64,000 bases of DNA from Erwinia phyllosphaerae (lineage in GTDB: Bacteria > Pseudomonadota > Gammaproteobacteria > Enterobacterales > Enterobacteriaceae): assembly GCF_019132875.1 (NCBI RefSeq), contig NZ_JAHSPF010000009.1:62001-126000 (forward strand), given 5' to 3'. Made by a program: the position numbers and the translations under genes. Shown in pieces: positions 27,048 to 35,081 of this stretch. Within the stretch, counting starts at the first letter, position 1, and each line of letters opens with the position of its first letter. The notes under the pieces were generated by a model. It ran no database searches and was not told the DNA's origin. It worked only from the letters and a program-made list of their open reading frames with translations.

Positions 27048-27110
27048 TTACGTAAAACCCGCTTCGGCGGGTTTTTTGCTTTCTGGCGCAGGGGGAAGAT
27101 GCTTGTTCAC
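27048..27110 (+). repeat. rnpB terminator/tail repeat, second copy
   Basis: TACGTAAAACCCGCTTCGGC and the following GGGTTTTTTGCTTTCTGGC repeat the rnpB terminator of 25686-25719 exactly, and are followed by a degenerate copy of the adjoining tail (AGATGCTTGTTCACCG against AGATGACTGTCCACGA). The TTACGTAAAA lead-in is typical of the E. coli tail repeats, so this was once the next unit in tandem. It can still act as a terminator. Confidence 0.8.
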
Positions 27111-27121
27111 CGTCAGCGGAT

Positions 27122-27469
27122 TTACTGGCACCGGGCCACCATCGCGGAAACGGCTGTGCGAACATCGGCCTCTCTGGCCTGATAAACGTTAACGTGAGAC
27201 TGCTTATGGGGCGCAGATGAAATCTCAACCCACGCCACATCCTCATTATCGGTATCTTTTAACTTATACCTGCGCGTACCGCCGGGCAGCGGATCGTCCC
27301 GCTCCAGGAAAAGATGCTGATGCGAAGCGGCCGAATAAAGACAACCGGCAACTTCATGCGGGCTGCCGTCCAGGTAAAAAGATTTCAGCTCAGGATGCAT
27401 ACCCACTCGTCCCATATCAACACACCCACACAGCAAAAGAAGGGAAAACGCGACAGACAGCTTTTTCAT
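27122..27469 (-). CDS. Small putative lipoprotein
   Basis: 115 residues with a clear lipoprotein signal (Met-Lys-Lys-Leu, then a Leu-rich stretch and Leu-Cys-Gly-Cys at residue 16). The mature part is soluble, with Cys at residues 43 and 114 that could form a disulphide. No family is recognised. AAGGAG lies upstream of the ATG. The 3' end lies close to the second rnpB tail repeat. Confidence 0.7.
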   Translation of the reverse strand: MKKLSVAFSLLLLCGCVDMGRVGMHPELKSFYLDGSPHEVAGCLYSAASHQHLFLERDDPLPGGTRRYKLKDTDNEDVAWVEISSAPHKQSHVNVYQAREADVRTAVSAMVARCQ

Positions 27470-27632
27470 TGATGAAACTCCTTATATACCTGCGACCACG
27501 CTACGCCCATCACCGTCAATCCAGGGTTAACGAGCGTCCATATGTTTCCTGCTATAAGAAAAATGTAGCGTCAGACTGCGCTAAGGAAAAATCTTTGCTT
27601 AACTGTAAGGCGTAAACAACAGGAGATAGCCG

Positions 27633-27860
27633 ATGAAAAGATCGATACTGGCCGTCAGGTTAGGCCTGACCGAAGAAGAGCTGGATGAAATGGATCTGGA
27701 TGCGGAAGATTTGGATGAAGGGAAAGTCGACGAAGAAAAGACGACCTTTTACTTCAACGTGCCTGATAACACGCCGCAGCATATTCTGGGTAAAAAAGGC
27801 TGGTCGATCGGCGACAGGGTAGAAGTGCCGATCGATCTTTTTAACCTGAACGGAGAATAA
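27633..27860 (+). CDS. Small acidic protein of unknown function
   Basis: 75 residues. An N-terminal Leu-Gly-Leu-Thr-Glu-Glu-Glu-Leu-Asp-Glu-Met-Asp-Leu-Asp stretch is strongly acidic. The second half (Thr-Thr-Phe-Tyr-Phe-Asn-Val-Pro and Gly-Asp-Arg-Val-Glu-Val-Pro) looks like a small beta domain. CAGGAGATAG ribosome site upstream. No family is recognised; it may be a lineage-specific protein. Confidence 0.62.
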   Translation: MKRSILAVRLGLTEEELDEMDLDAEDLDEGKVDEEKTTFYFNVPDNTPQHILGKKGWSIGDRVEVPIDLFNLNGE

Positions 27861-27898
27861 GGCGAGCAGTCAGGTCCGTTATACAGAGGCCAGGCAGC

Positions 27899-28603
27899 CT
27901 ACTCTGATAAATCAATTACCAGCACGCGAGCAGGCGTCAAAGCTTTAACCGTGACGTTGCTTTCCTCCTGGATAAACGCGCCGTCACCGCAGGCAAGTGC
28001 CTGTTCTTCGTGCGAGGGCGCCGTCACCTGCAAACTACCGTGAATTGATTGAAGGTAGGCTCGCGAGCCGTTTAGCGGTAGCGTGTGCGCTTCGCCCGGC
28101 TGGAGCTGCAAATGATAAACCCACGCCTGCTGACGCAGCTGCAGGCTTTGTTGCGCACCGTCTGGCGAAGCCAGCAGCGTGCAGCGAGCATTTTGAGGAA
28201 TGGACAGGCGTTGTATCGCCGCATTTTCTCGCTGCGGGCAGGCGTCCAGCCACAGCTGCATACGCGTCAGCGACTGCTCTTTGCTGATATTGTGTTCGCT
28301 ATAGCTGTTGCCCGGCTGCGTAGCCAGCAGCAAAGCTTCACCTGCCTGCGCCACCACGTCGTTACCGTCGCTATCGCGGTACTCCGCCTCACCCTGCAAA
28401 ATCAGGTTAAGAACGTCAACCTTAGGATAGGTTCTGGGTTGAAAGGAAGCCCCTGGTGTCAGCACTTCCTGGTTGAGCACGCGTAAAGAAGCGTAGCCCA
28501 GTAATTTTGGATCAAAATAGTGGCCGAAGGAGAAGGTATAACGCGCTTGCAGCCAGCCGTAATCAGCTTTACCACACTGCTGCACGCTACGACTAATAAT
28601 CAT
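27899..28603 (-). CDS. yhaK: YhaK, pirin-like bicupin
   Basis: 234 residues. The N-terminus with Gly-Trp-Leu-Gln-Ala-Arg-Tyr-Thr-Phe-Ser-Phe-Gly-His-Tyr and the Pro-Arg-Thr-Tyr-Pro-Lys-Val-Asp-Val-Leu-Asn segment match E. coli YhaK. YhaK is a cytosolic bicupin that lacks the usual pirin metal site and is reported to respond to oxidative or nitrosative conditions. It is divergent from yhaJ, as in E. coli, with starts 129 bp apart. Confidence 0.92.
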   Translation of the reverse strand: MIISRSVQQCGKADYGWLQARYTFSFGHYFDPKLLGYASLRVLNQEVLTPGASFQPRTYPKVDVLNLILQGEAEYRDSDGNDVVAQAGEALLLATQPGNSYSEHNISKEQSLTRMQLWLDACPQRENAAIQRLSIPQNARCTLLASPDGAQQSLQLRQQAWVYHLQLQPGEAHTLPLNGSRAYLQSIHGSLQVTAPSHEEQALACGDGAFIQEESNVTVKALTPARVLVIDLSE

Positions 28604-28732
28604 ACCTTTCCCCCTTATCGATCGGCATACCGCACCGACCGTTTCTTATGTCGCTATAGTAAGGCGCTGGACGGCAGATTGTTAGCCAGTTAATCTGCTT
28701 ACCATATTCAAAATTCCTGACAGAGACCCGCT

Positions 28733-29644
28733 ATGGCTAAAGATCGCGCTCTTACGCTGGAAGCGCTACGAGTGATGGACGCTATCGATCGACGCGGCAG
28801 TTTTGCTGCGGCGGCAGACGAGCTGGGTCGCGTGCCTTCTGCGCTCAGCTATACGATGCAGAAACTGGAAGAAGAGCTGGACGTCGTCCTGTTTGACCGC
28901 TCCGGACACCGCACAAAATTTACCAACGTAGGGCGCATGTTGCTGGAGCGGGGCCGCGTTCTGCTGGAGGCGGCCGACAAACTGACCACGGATGCAGAAG
29001 CGCTGGCGCGAGGTTGGGAAACGCATTTGACCATCGTTACCGAAGCGCTGGTGCCCTGCGAATATCTTTTTCCATTAATCGATAAGCTTGCTGAAAAAGC
29101 CAATACGCAAATCGCGCTGATAACCGAAGTGCTGGCAGGGGCATGGGAGCGGCTGGAGCAGGGAAGAGCTGATATTGTTATTGCGCCGGATATGCATTTT
29201 CGGGCATCTTCGGAAATCAATACCCGCAAGCTTTACAGCATCAGAAGCGTTATCGTCGCCAGTCCCGATCATCCTATCCATCAGGAACCGGAACCGCTTT
29301 CCGAAGTATCCCGCGTTAAATACCGTGGTATAGCTGTTGCCGATACGGCCCGCGAGCGGCCAGTGCTGACCGTACAGTTACTGGACAAGCAGCAGCGGCT
29401 GACCGTCAGTTCTATAGAAGACAAGCACCGTGCCCTGTTGGCTGGCCTTGGCGTGGCGTCCATGCCTTATCCTTTGGTGGAAAAGGATATAGCCGAGGGG
29501 CGACTGCGCGTGGTCAGCCCCGAATACAGCAAAGAAGTGGATATTATCATGGCCTGGCGTCGCGACAGTATGGGCGAGGCCAAAGCCTGGTGTTTAAGAG
29601 AAGTTCCTAAGCTGCTGGCAAAGCGTCACGCGGTAATGAAATAG
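28733..29644 (+). CDS. yhaJ: YhaJ, LysR-family transcriptional regulator
   Basis: 303 residues. N-terminal winged helix (Gly-Ser-Phe-Ala-Ala-Ala-Ala-Asp-Glu-Leu-Gly-Arg-Val-Pro-Ser-Ala-Leu-Ser-Tyr), then a substrate-binding domain. In E. coli YhaJ responds to aromatic compounds, activates yqjF and yhaK and can affect virulence genes. Its likely targets, yhaK and yqjF, are both nearby here. Convergent with yqjG. Confidence 0.93.
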   Translation: MAKDRALTLEALRVMDAIDRRGSFAAAADELGRVPSALSYTMQKLEEELDVVLFDRSGHRTKFTNVGRMLLERGRVLLEAADKLTTDAEALARGWETHLTIVTEALVPCEYLFPLIDKLAEKANTQIALITEVLAGAWERLEQGRADIVIAPDMHFRASSEINTRKLYSIRSVIVASPDHPIHQEPEPLSEVSRVKYRGIAVADTARERPVLTVQLLDKQQRLTVSSIEDKHRALLAGLGVASMPYPLVEKDIAEGRLRVVSPEYSKEVDIIMAWRRDSMGEAKAWCLREVPKLLAKRHAVMK

Positions 29645-29663
29645 CGAGACGCCCGCTTCCCCG

Positions 29664-30656
29664 CTAGCGAAATCGCTCGTCGCGCCCGTGCGGCTCGTTC
29701 CAGTCAAAAGCCGGACCGGTAGAAATAATGCCGTAAGGGTTAATGGTTTTATGACTGCAATAGTAGTGATGGCGGATGTGGGCCAAATCGACCGTTTCTG
29801 CGATGCCGGGCAGCTGGTAAATTTCCCGCAAAAAGCCGCTCAGGTTCAGATAATCACTAATGCGGTGCCTGTCGCATTTAAAATGCGTGACGTAAACCGG
29901 ATCGAAGCGCACCAGCGTCGTCCACAGGCGTAAATCTGCTTCGGTCAGGCGGTCACCGGTAAGATAGCGGTGCTGTCCCAGCATCTGTTCCAGCCTTGCC
30001 AGTGAATGAAACAGCGCGTTGACCGCTTCATCATAGGCCGCCTGCGTCGTGGCGAAACCTGCCTTATAGACGCCATTGTTTACCGTATCGTAAACCCAGC
30101 CGTTCACTTCATCGATTTTGCTGCGCAGATCTGCCGGATAGTAGTCGCCCGCGCGCGCGCCAACCGCGTCAAATGCGCTGTTGAACATTCGTAAAATATC
30201 GGCCGATTCATTGCTGACAATAGTCTGCTGCTGCTTATCCCATAAAACCGGTACGGTAACGCGCCCCGTATAGTCCTTATCGGCATGGAGATAAAGCTGG
30301 TACAGATACTCATTTTGATAAAGGCTGTCGCCCGTCGCGGCTTCAAAATCCTCATCAAACGTCCAGCCGTTCTCCAGCATCAGCGGATGAACAACGGAAA
30401 CGGAGATCAGCTTTTCCAGCCCTTTTAGCTGGCGCATCAGCAGCGTTCGGTGCGCCCAGGGGCAGGCGAGGGAAACGTAAAGATGATAGCGATCTGCTTC
30501 GGCACAAAAGCCCGCGTCTCCCGTTGGGCCAGCCTGGCCATCAACGGTAACCCAGTTACGCCATGCGGATTCAGAACGCTTGAAACGTCCGCCGGTTGAC
30601 TTAGTGTCATACCAGTTATCGTGCCATACGCCATCAATTAGCTGTCCCATATTCAC
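29664..30656 (-). CDS. yqjG: YqjG, glutathionyl-hydroquinone reductase
   Basis: 330 residues, xi-class glutathione transferase. The catalytic Cys is in Leu-Ala-Cys-Pro-Trp-Ala-His-Arg near residue 62. The C-terminal helical domain contains the Asp-Leu-Arg-Leu-Trp-Thr-Thr-Leu-Val-Arg-Phe-Asp motif. It reduces glutathionyl-hydroquinones to hydroquinones in the cytoplasm. Normally adjacent to yqjF; here a microcin-like gene and an AT-rich gap lie between them. Confidence 0.96.
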   Translation of the reverse strand: MNMGQLIDGVWHDNWYDTKSTGGRFKRSESAWRNWVTVDGQAGPTGDAGFCAEADRYHLYVSLACPWAHRTLLMRQLKGLEKLISVSVVHPLMLENGWTFDEDFEAATGDSLYQNEYLYQLYLHADKDYTGRVTVPVLWDKQQQTIVSNESADILRMFNSAFDAVGARAGDYYPADLRSKIDEVNGWVYDTVNNGVYKAGFATTQAAYDEAVNALFHSLARLEQMLGQHRYLTGDRLTEADLRLWTTLVRFDPVYVTHFKCDRHRISDYLNLSGFLREIYQLPGIAETVDLAHIRHHYYCSHKTINPYGIISTGPAFDWNEPHGRDERFR

Positions 30657-30981
30657 TCCATAATCTTAGAAAACAGTTTAAAATATAACTTGTTGTCAGG
30701 AAAAAGCTCGTTAATTTGCAGGTATTTTTCTTGCCTTAATTTGTGTAAACCAACCGTTCGGTAAATATTTTATATTTTCCAGTGCAGGCCAATAAAACTG
30801 TTATTAATATCTAAAACAGGTTTGTAATTGTTATTAAAATTCTCTTCCGCCTGACCTGGTAAATTTTCTTATTGTCTTTTATCGTGGCATGTTATTTAAG
30901 ATTTGACTTTATTTGCCTTGTGTTATTAGAATCGCTTTGCGTTTTTATCAACGCGGCCTCTTTTTTAACAAGGAGTAAGTT
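30657..30981. other. AT-rich leader region of the microcin-like gene
   Basis: About 325 bp of clearly AT-rich sequence between divergent genes (yqjG leftward, microcin-like gene rightward). No further gene is seen. It ends with a very good AAGGAG ribosome site at 30970-30975. It must contain the promoter of the peptide gene. Confidence 0.55.
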
Positions 30982-31278
30982 ATGCGTGAATTAAATATTC
31001 AGGAAGTGGAAGCGGTTTCAGGTGCAGGTTTTTTTGCCGACCTGGGAAAAAGTATCGGCACGGCCATCGGTAATATTGTTGATGCCGGTACCGCTGCTGG
31101 TGGCCTGACTACCGATGCCGCCACGCCGGCAGGAAAGCTTGGGTCAGGTATTGGCAGCATCCTTGAACTGGATGTGGTGAATGCTATTTCCAATATCGGT
31201 ACCGGCATTGTAGGTATTGTTAATTTTGGCATTAGCGCTGTTTCGCAGCTTTTTAATAAAACGCCCGCGTCTTCCTGA
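30982..31278 (+). CDS. Class II microcin/bacteriocin-like peptide with double-glycine-type leader
   Basis: 98 residues. The first 16 (Met-Arg-Glu-Leu-Asn-Ile-Gln-Glu-Val-Glu-Ala-Val-Ser-Gly-Ala-Gly) match the leader pattern of class II microcins and related bacteriocins, for example the start and Ser-Gly-Ala-Gly end of the microcin H47 leader. The remaining 82 residues are rich in Gly, Ala, Ile and Val, with Gly-xxx-Gly periodicity (Gly-Thr-Ala-Ile-Gly, Gly-Thr-Gly-Ile-Val-Gly-Ile-Val), typical of membrane-active peptides. No immunity gene, peptidase-ABC transporter or accessory gene is adjacent, so the peptide is an orphan here. Strong AAGGAG site; own terminator. Confidence 0.78.
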   Translation: MRELNIQEVEAVSGAGFFADLGKSIGTAIGNIVDAGTAAGGLTTDAATPAGKLGSGIGSILELDVVNAISNIGTGIVGIVNFGISAVSQLFNKTPASS

Positions 31279-31382
31279 TTGAGCGGATGCAGGGCATTGT
31301 TAATAAAGCGGCTATGCAATTACCTTTTCTAAAATGCGTAATTAATATGGCCGCTGTTATTGATTTTTATGGAAACAGATAA

Positions 31383-31413
31383 TAAAAGCAGGGTTGAAAT
31401 CCCTGCTTTTTAG
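31383..31413. terminator. Bidirectional terminator between microcin-like gene and yqjF
   Basis: AAAAGCAGGG/CCCTGCTTTT with a 7-nt loop, A and T tracts on both sides. It can serve the peptide gene (+) and yqjF (-), which ends 7 nt away. Confidence 0.85.
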
Positions 31414-31419
31414 ATTGCG

Positions 31420-31812
31420 TTACCAGCTTTTCTTCAGTACGCGGTCGATGCTGTATTTTCCCGGGCCGGTAATAAACAGCAGCAGATAACCACCTGTGAT
31501 AGTCAGGTTCTTCATAAAGTTAATGGAGTTACCGTCGACGCTAAAGTTGCTGTGAAACACAAACGCGGTGATCAGCGTAAAAATTGCGGTCGAAATAGCC
31601 GTAAAGCGCGTCAGAAGGCCAAACAGAATGGCTAAGCCGCCGCCAAACTCCAGTAAAATCGTCAGCGGCAGCAGAAAGCCCGGTACGCCCATCGCTTCCA
31701 TGTACTGTTGCGTACCCGCATAGCCAGTGATTTTTCCCCAGCCTGCCACAATAAACAGGATCGGCATTAAAATACGCGCGGCCAGAAAGCCAATATCTTC
31801 TAATTTTTTCAT
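31420..31812 (-). CDS. yqjF: YqjF, DoxX-family membrane protein
   Basis: 130 residues with four hydrophobic segments and the DoxX signature around Val-Ala-Gly-Trp-Gly-Lys-Ile-Thr-Gly-Tyr and Leu-Leu-Glu-Phe-Gly-Gly-Gly-Leu-Ala. In E. coli yqjF is induced by nitroaromatics such as 2,4-dinitrotoluene through YhaJ and quinone metabolism is suspected. Next to yqjK as in E. coli. Confidence 0.93.
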   Translation of the reverse strand: MKKLEDIGFLAARILMPILFIVAGWGKITGYAGTQQYMEAMGVPGFLLPLTILLEFGGGLAILFGLLTRFTAISTAIFTLITAFVFHSNFSVDGNSINFMKNLTITGGYLLLFITGPGKYSIDRVLKKSW

Positions 31813-32015
31813 GTTATTCCCCAGTGAATTTGATGCGAGCAGGAAAGGCCCTGGCCGTATTAAACCCGGTTGTAGCAGGCGATTAGCGCTAACTCCCGGT
31901 TGTTGAGGAAGATAATATTCGCGGAGGGGAAAGATTGTAAGCGAGATAAACTGTTAAAGTCTTTCAGAAAAATTGATTATTCAGGTTCGACATAGCCGAA
32001 CCTGAAAAGAGAGGC

Positions 32016-32297
32016 TTAGCGGCCGGGCATAAAATTGCGCACCATACGCACGGTGCTCCAGAGGCCAAGGCCTCGTTTAGCCCAGCGCGAAATGCGGCGT
32101 GGATGGCGTACGGACCAGATAGCGGCCAGACCGCTGCCAACCGCAATATAGCGCTTGAGGCTAAGCAGCGTTAACCAGCCGCGATCGTAACGGGCAGTAC
32201 TCTCCAGCCAGAATTTCTTTTCAAGGCTAAGATCCAGCCGCTGCTGCTGAATCTGACGCAGGAGTTCGGCTTTTCGCTCGTCACGCTCGCGACTCAT
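32016..32297 (-). CDS. yqjK: YqjK-like protein
   Basis: 93 residues, basic, starting with Met-Ser-Arg-Glu-Arg and a helical Arg-Lys-Ala-Glu-Leu-Leu-Arg-Gln-Ile stretch. A weakly hydrophobic segment follows near residue 50. Unknown function. Its start overlaps the yqjE stop by one base (TAATG), in the conserved yqjC-D-E-K order. Confidence 0.9.
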   Translation of the reverse strand: MSRERDERKAELLRQIQQQRLDLSLEKKFWLESTARYDRGWLTLLSLKRYIAVGSGLAAIWSVRHPRRISRWAKRGLGLWSTVRMVRNFMPGR

Positions 32298-32689
32298 TAA
32301 TCATTCTCCAGAAGTTTACGGTCGGATTTCAGTTCTTTACGGGTAACGCCCAGAAGCGTAGAACGGCGCGATTTCGCCAGCGTCCACAATCCAAAGATAA
32401 TGGCCAGCGCAAACAGCACCGCTGTGGTAATGCCTATCGCCATTAAACGATATTGCGCATCCACAGCCCATACAATGAGCACCATCAGGCTCATCAGGCC
32501 AAAAGCGGTAAAGAGCATGGTCAGGCCAACCATAATCAACAGCTGAATCAGGTTCGCCTTCTCTTCTTCCAGCTCTACCACCGCCAGCCTGACGCGGGTT
32601 TCGACAATCCCGACCAGAGTGGTGACAATGCGCTGCCCGATGTTGATGACCCCTTTGCCTGGGCCCTGGCTTTGCCGGGAATCTGCCAT
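32297..32689 (-). CDS. yqjE: YqjE, inner-membrane protein (holin superfamily III-like)
   Basis: 130 residues from the ATG at 32689; a longer frame exists, but it would run into yqjD. Two transmembrane helices follow an amphipathic N-terminal part (PF07332 type). E. coli YqjD and ElaB tether ribosomes to the membrane in stationary phase. The role of YqjE, encoded with YqjD, is not established. It starts 2 nt after yqjD ends. Confidence 0.92.
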   Translation of the reverse strand: MADSRQSQGPGKGVINIGQRIVTTLVGIVETRVRLAVVELEEEKANLIQLLIMVGLTMLFTAFGLMSLMVLIVWAVDAQYRLMAIGITTAVLFALAIIFGLWTLAKSRRSTLLGVTRKELKSDRKLLEND

Positions 32690-32691
32690 CG

Positions 32692-32997
32692 TTATCGACG
32701 CGTCAGCAGGACGCCCAGTACCACGCCGATGGCGGCACCGATGCCCACGCTGGTCCACGGATTTTCACGTACGTAAACGTCCGCATTGTCGGCCACTTCG
32801 CGTGACGTTTTGGCAATACGTTCGCCGGAATCGCCCAGGCGCGCACGCGTGTCTTTCAGCGCGCTCTGCGCTTTGCTGCGCAGCTTATCCAGTTCGTTTT
32901 TGGATTTGTCGGTAGTGCTGCTCAGCACTTCTTCCAGCGTATCGGCCAGGGTCCGTAAATCCGCACGTAAATTATCGGAAGTGATATCTTTTGACAT
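32692..32997 (-). CDS. yqjD: YqjD, ribosome-associated membrane protein (DUF883/ElaB family)
   Basis: 101 residues, mostly one long charged helix (coiled-coil-like) with a C-terminal membrane anchor (Gly-Ile-Gly-Ala-Ala-Ile-Gly-Val-Val-Leu-Gly-Val-Leu-Leu-Thr-Arg-Arg). In E. coli YqjD attaches to 70S/100S ribosomes in stationary phase and inhibits growth when overproduced. AAGGAG site upstream. Confidence 0.94.
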   Translation of the reverse strand: MSKDITSDNLRADLRTLADTLEEVLSSTTDKSKNELDKLRSKAQSALKDTRARLGDSGERIAKTSREVADNADVYVRENPWTSVGIGAAIGVVLGVLLTRR

Positions 32998-33040
32998 AAT
33001 AAACTCCTTTCTTAGTCAGTAATGAGAATCCGGCCCGGCC

Positions 33041-33415
33041 TTAATAGGGCGCCGCCTGGACTTCCTTCAGTTCACGTTGTGCTTCTGCCAGTTTTCGCTC
33101 GCGCTTAGCAATTTTCTCTTTATCATTGCCGTCCGCCTTTTCCTGACTTAGCTCCTTTTGCCGCTCTTCCACCTTCTGCTGTTGCTCTTTAATCTTTTCC
33201 TGATGGCGAGTCTTCAGCTTGTCGTCCGTGCAGCCGGCGCGAGCTTCCGTCAATGCTCGCTCCAGGCCCGTCACGCGGCGTTGATTGTCGTGCTGGCGAG
33301 CCAGCTCAATCTCATGCTGAATATCCTGCTCTTTTTGCAGACACAGCGACTCGGCCGCCTGGGCGAAAGTGGTCAGGGATAAAAGACTAATGCCAAGAAT
33401 GGTGCGGTATCTCAT
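33041..33415 (-). CDS. yqjC: YqjC, periplasmic DUF1090 protein
   Basis: 124 residues from the ATG at 33415, giving a good signal peptide (Leu-Gly-Ile-Ser-Leu-Leu-Ser-Leu-Thr-Thr-Phe-Ala-Gln-Ala). The mature part is a charged, Gln/Glu/Lys-rich coiled coil. DUF1090 family, unknown function, adjacent to yqjD as in E. coli. Confidence 0.92.
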   Translation of the reverse strand: MRYRTILGISLLSLTTFAQAAESLCLQKEQDIQHEIELARQHDNQRRVTGLERALTEARAGCTDDKLKTRHQEKIKEQQQKVEERQKELSQEKADGNDKEKIAKRERKLAEAQRELKEVQAAPY

Positions 33416-33577
33416 AAAGTGACCTTCCGTTGTTTGGGTCAGGTACAACCCCGTTAATCCTGTAAAGCTTGCTGGTTACCTCTGGCCAGTTAAGCATAGT
33501 CAGAAAATACGGAAAGCTCAAAAAGAGAGAAGATTCTTAGGGATAGGCGACCCGAAAAGGGCTTTCGGGCGCGATAT

Positions 33578-33958
33578 TTAGCCGATATTTTGCTTATGCG
33601 CGTGAAGGTGGCTTAGCCATGCCGAAGAGTCTGTCCGCTCCGGTTGGGCGATAGAGAAGCCTTCCGGCAGCAGACGGCGCAACATCTTCTCTGCGGCAAT
33701 ACTCTGCTCCTGAGAATCGAATTTGATCACCAGCGTGTCGCGATCGGGCGTGATGCTTTTGATATGAATGCCTTCAGCGTTCAGACGTTGGTAAACGTAG
33801 AAGCCGTCTGGCAGCGTGCTGCCCTGTTGAAAAGCCCGTATCTGTATGGCCGTTTCGCTGCGAAACAGGGCTGGCAGAAAGCTGGCTACGGTCAGCGTAA
33901 GACAAATCAGCGCCAGCAAGCCGAAAAGACGCCGACGCGTATAAACTTTTTTTATCAT
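33578..33958 (-). CDS. mzrA: MzrA, EnvZ/OmpR modulator
   Basis: 126 residues from the ATG at 33958, which overlaps the yqjA stop (ATGA); E. coli MzrA has 127. One N-terminal transmembrane helix and a periplasmic domain. MzrA binds EnvZ and links it to the Cpx envelope-stress system. Co-transcribed with yqjA, which is itself Cpx-controlled in E. coli. Confidence 0.93.
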   Translation of the reverse strand: MIKKVYTRRRLFGLLALICLTLTVASFLPALFRSETAIQIRAFQQGSTLPDGFYVYQRLNAEGIHIKSITPDRDTLVIKFDSQEQSIAAEKMLRRLLPEGFSIAQPERTDSSAWLSHLHAHKQNIG

Positions 33959-34629
33959 GAGTTTCCTTTCCCATTCATCGTGCGTTTCTTTTTCCATAAA
34001 ACATAGAGTGAGCCAAACAGGCCGATAACCAGCAGCACCAGCGGCAGCAGCGTCAGGCAGAGCATCAGCTGATCTTCATATTTATGGAAGACCGGCGTTT
34101 TACCCAGCGCGAAGCCAAGCACGGTAAGGATCAGCACCCACAGCAGGCCGCTTAGCCAGTTAAACAGTTGAAAGCGTGTATTGCTCAGCCCGGAAATACC
34201 GGCAATGGTCGGCAGCAGCGTTCTGACAAAGGCAATAAAACGGCCAATTAAAAGGGCTGAAAGGCCGTGCCGGTGAAAAAGGGCATGAGCGCGCTGATGA
34301 TACTGAGCCGGCAAGTGGGCCAGCCATCGCTGGACGGTAGGCGTATTGCCCAGCCAGCGTCCCTGAATATAGCCCAGCCAGCAGCCCAGGCTGGCGGCGG
34401 TAGTGAGAATAAGCAGCGTCAGCGGAAAACTCATCGTGCCTTTGGCAATCAGCACGCCAACCAGAATCAGCAGGCTGTCGCCAGGCAGGAAAGCGGCGGG
34501 CAGCAGGCCGTTTTCCAGAAACAGGATCATAAACAGCACCAGATAGATTGCCCAGACCAGAGAAGGGTCGGCCAGCATTGCATAGTCCTGCTGCCAGAGA
34601 GCATGGACCAGCGCTTTTAAGATATCCAT
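33955..34629 (-). CDS. yqjA: YqjA, DedA-family membrane protein
   Basis: 224 residues. The DedA signature is present ([16 protein letters not shown] and Gly-Arg-Phe-Ile-Ala-Phe-Val-Arg-Thr), with the conserved Glu and Arg residues. DedA proteins support proton-dependent transport and probably lipid-carrier flipping at the inner membrane; YqjA is needed for alkaline and osmotic tolerance in E. coli. First gene of the yqjA-mzrA pair. Confidence 0.94.
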   Translation of the reverse strand: MDILKALVHALWQQDYAMLADPSLVWAIYLVLFMILFLENGLLPAAFLPGDSLLILVGVLIAKGTMSFPLTLLILTTAASLGCWLGYIQGRWLGNTPTVQRWLAHLPAQYHQRAHALFHRHGLSALLIGRFIAFVRTLLPTIAGISGLSNTRFQLFNWLSGLLWVLILTVLGFALGKTPVFHKYEDQLMLCLTLLPLVLLVIGLFGSLYVLWKKKRTMNGKGNS

Positions 34630-35044
34630 AACGTGTCCCTGAATCGTATTTTTAGCCCGGCCCCGGCCACACTGCCAGTAAGTATGCGTGCTGAACGGTT
34701 TATTAACACGAGCAATTTAAGGCGTTAAGAAAGAATCGCCCCCGGCCTTAAAGCTGAAAATGGATAAACGACCTGTTTAACCTGAAAAAAGTCTAAAGCC
34801 AGCGTTAGCGATGTTGTACAGGCGCAGCAGACCGCTGCAAAGAAGTTTTACACAGGCTGACACAATTGCAATTTATTTCACTATAAAGGGCAGTTTCCAT
34901 GATAAAGAAACGAGTTTATTGCCGTCTGGCATGGGTTTTAATGTCTGGAGGGTATTTTGACAGGAAAGTGACTGACGCCGCGCAAAATAGCGCGGTAAAA
35001 AACAGAGGTTAAGTAAAAAAATCGTTTTGAAAAAGTTCTGTAAA
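34630..35044. other. Intergenic region upstream of yqjA
   Basis: About 0.4 kb without a recognisable gene. In E. coli the exu/uxa genes lie here; none remain. It should contain the yqjA promoter; no element was identified with confidence. Confidence 0.55.
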
Positions 35045-35075
35045 AGCGAGCCGCCGCACATAAGCGCGGCGGCCC
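35045..35075 (-). terminator. Intrinsic terminator of sstT
   Basis: On the minus strand GCCGCCGC and GCGGCGGC form a GC-rich stem with a short AT-rich loop, followed by TCGCTTTTA, just after the sstT stop. Confidence 0.8.
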
Positions 35076-35081
35076 AACCCG

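Noticed and set aside
26931-27182. Open frame running across the second rnpB tail repeat
   Set aside because: It passes through the terminator and antisense into the lipoprotein gene, and has no ribosome site or family features.
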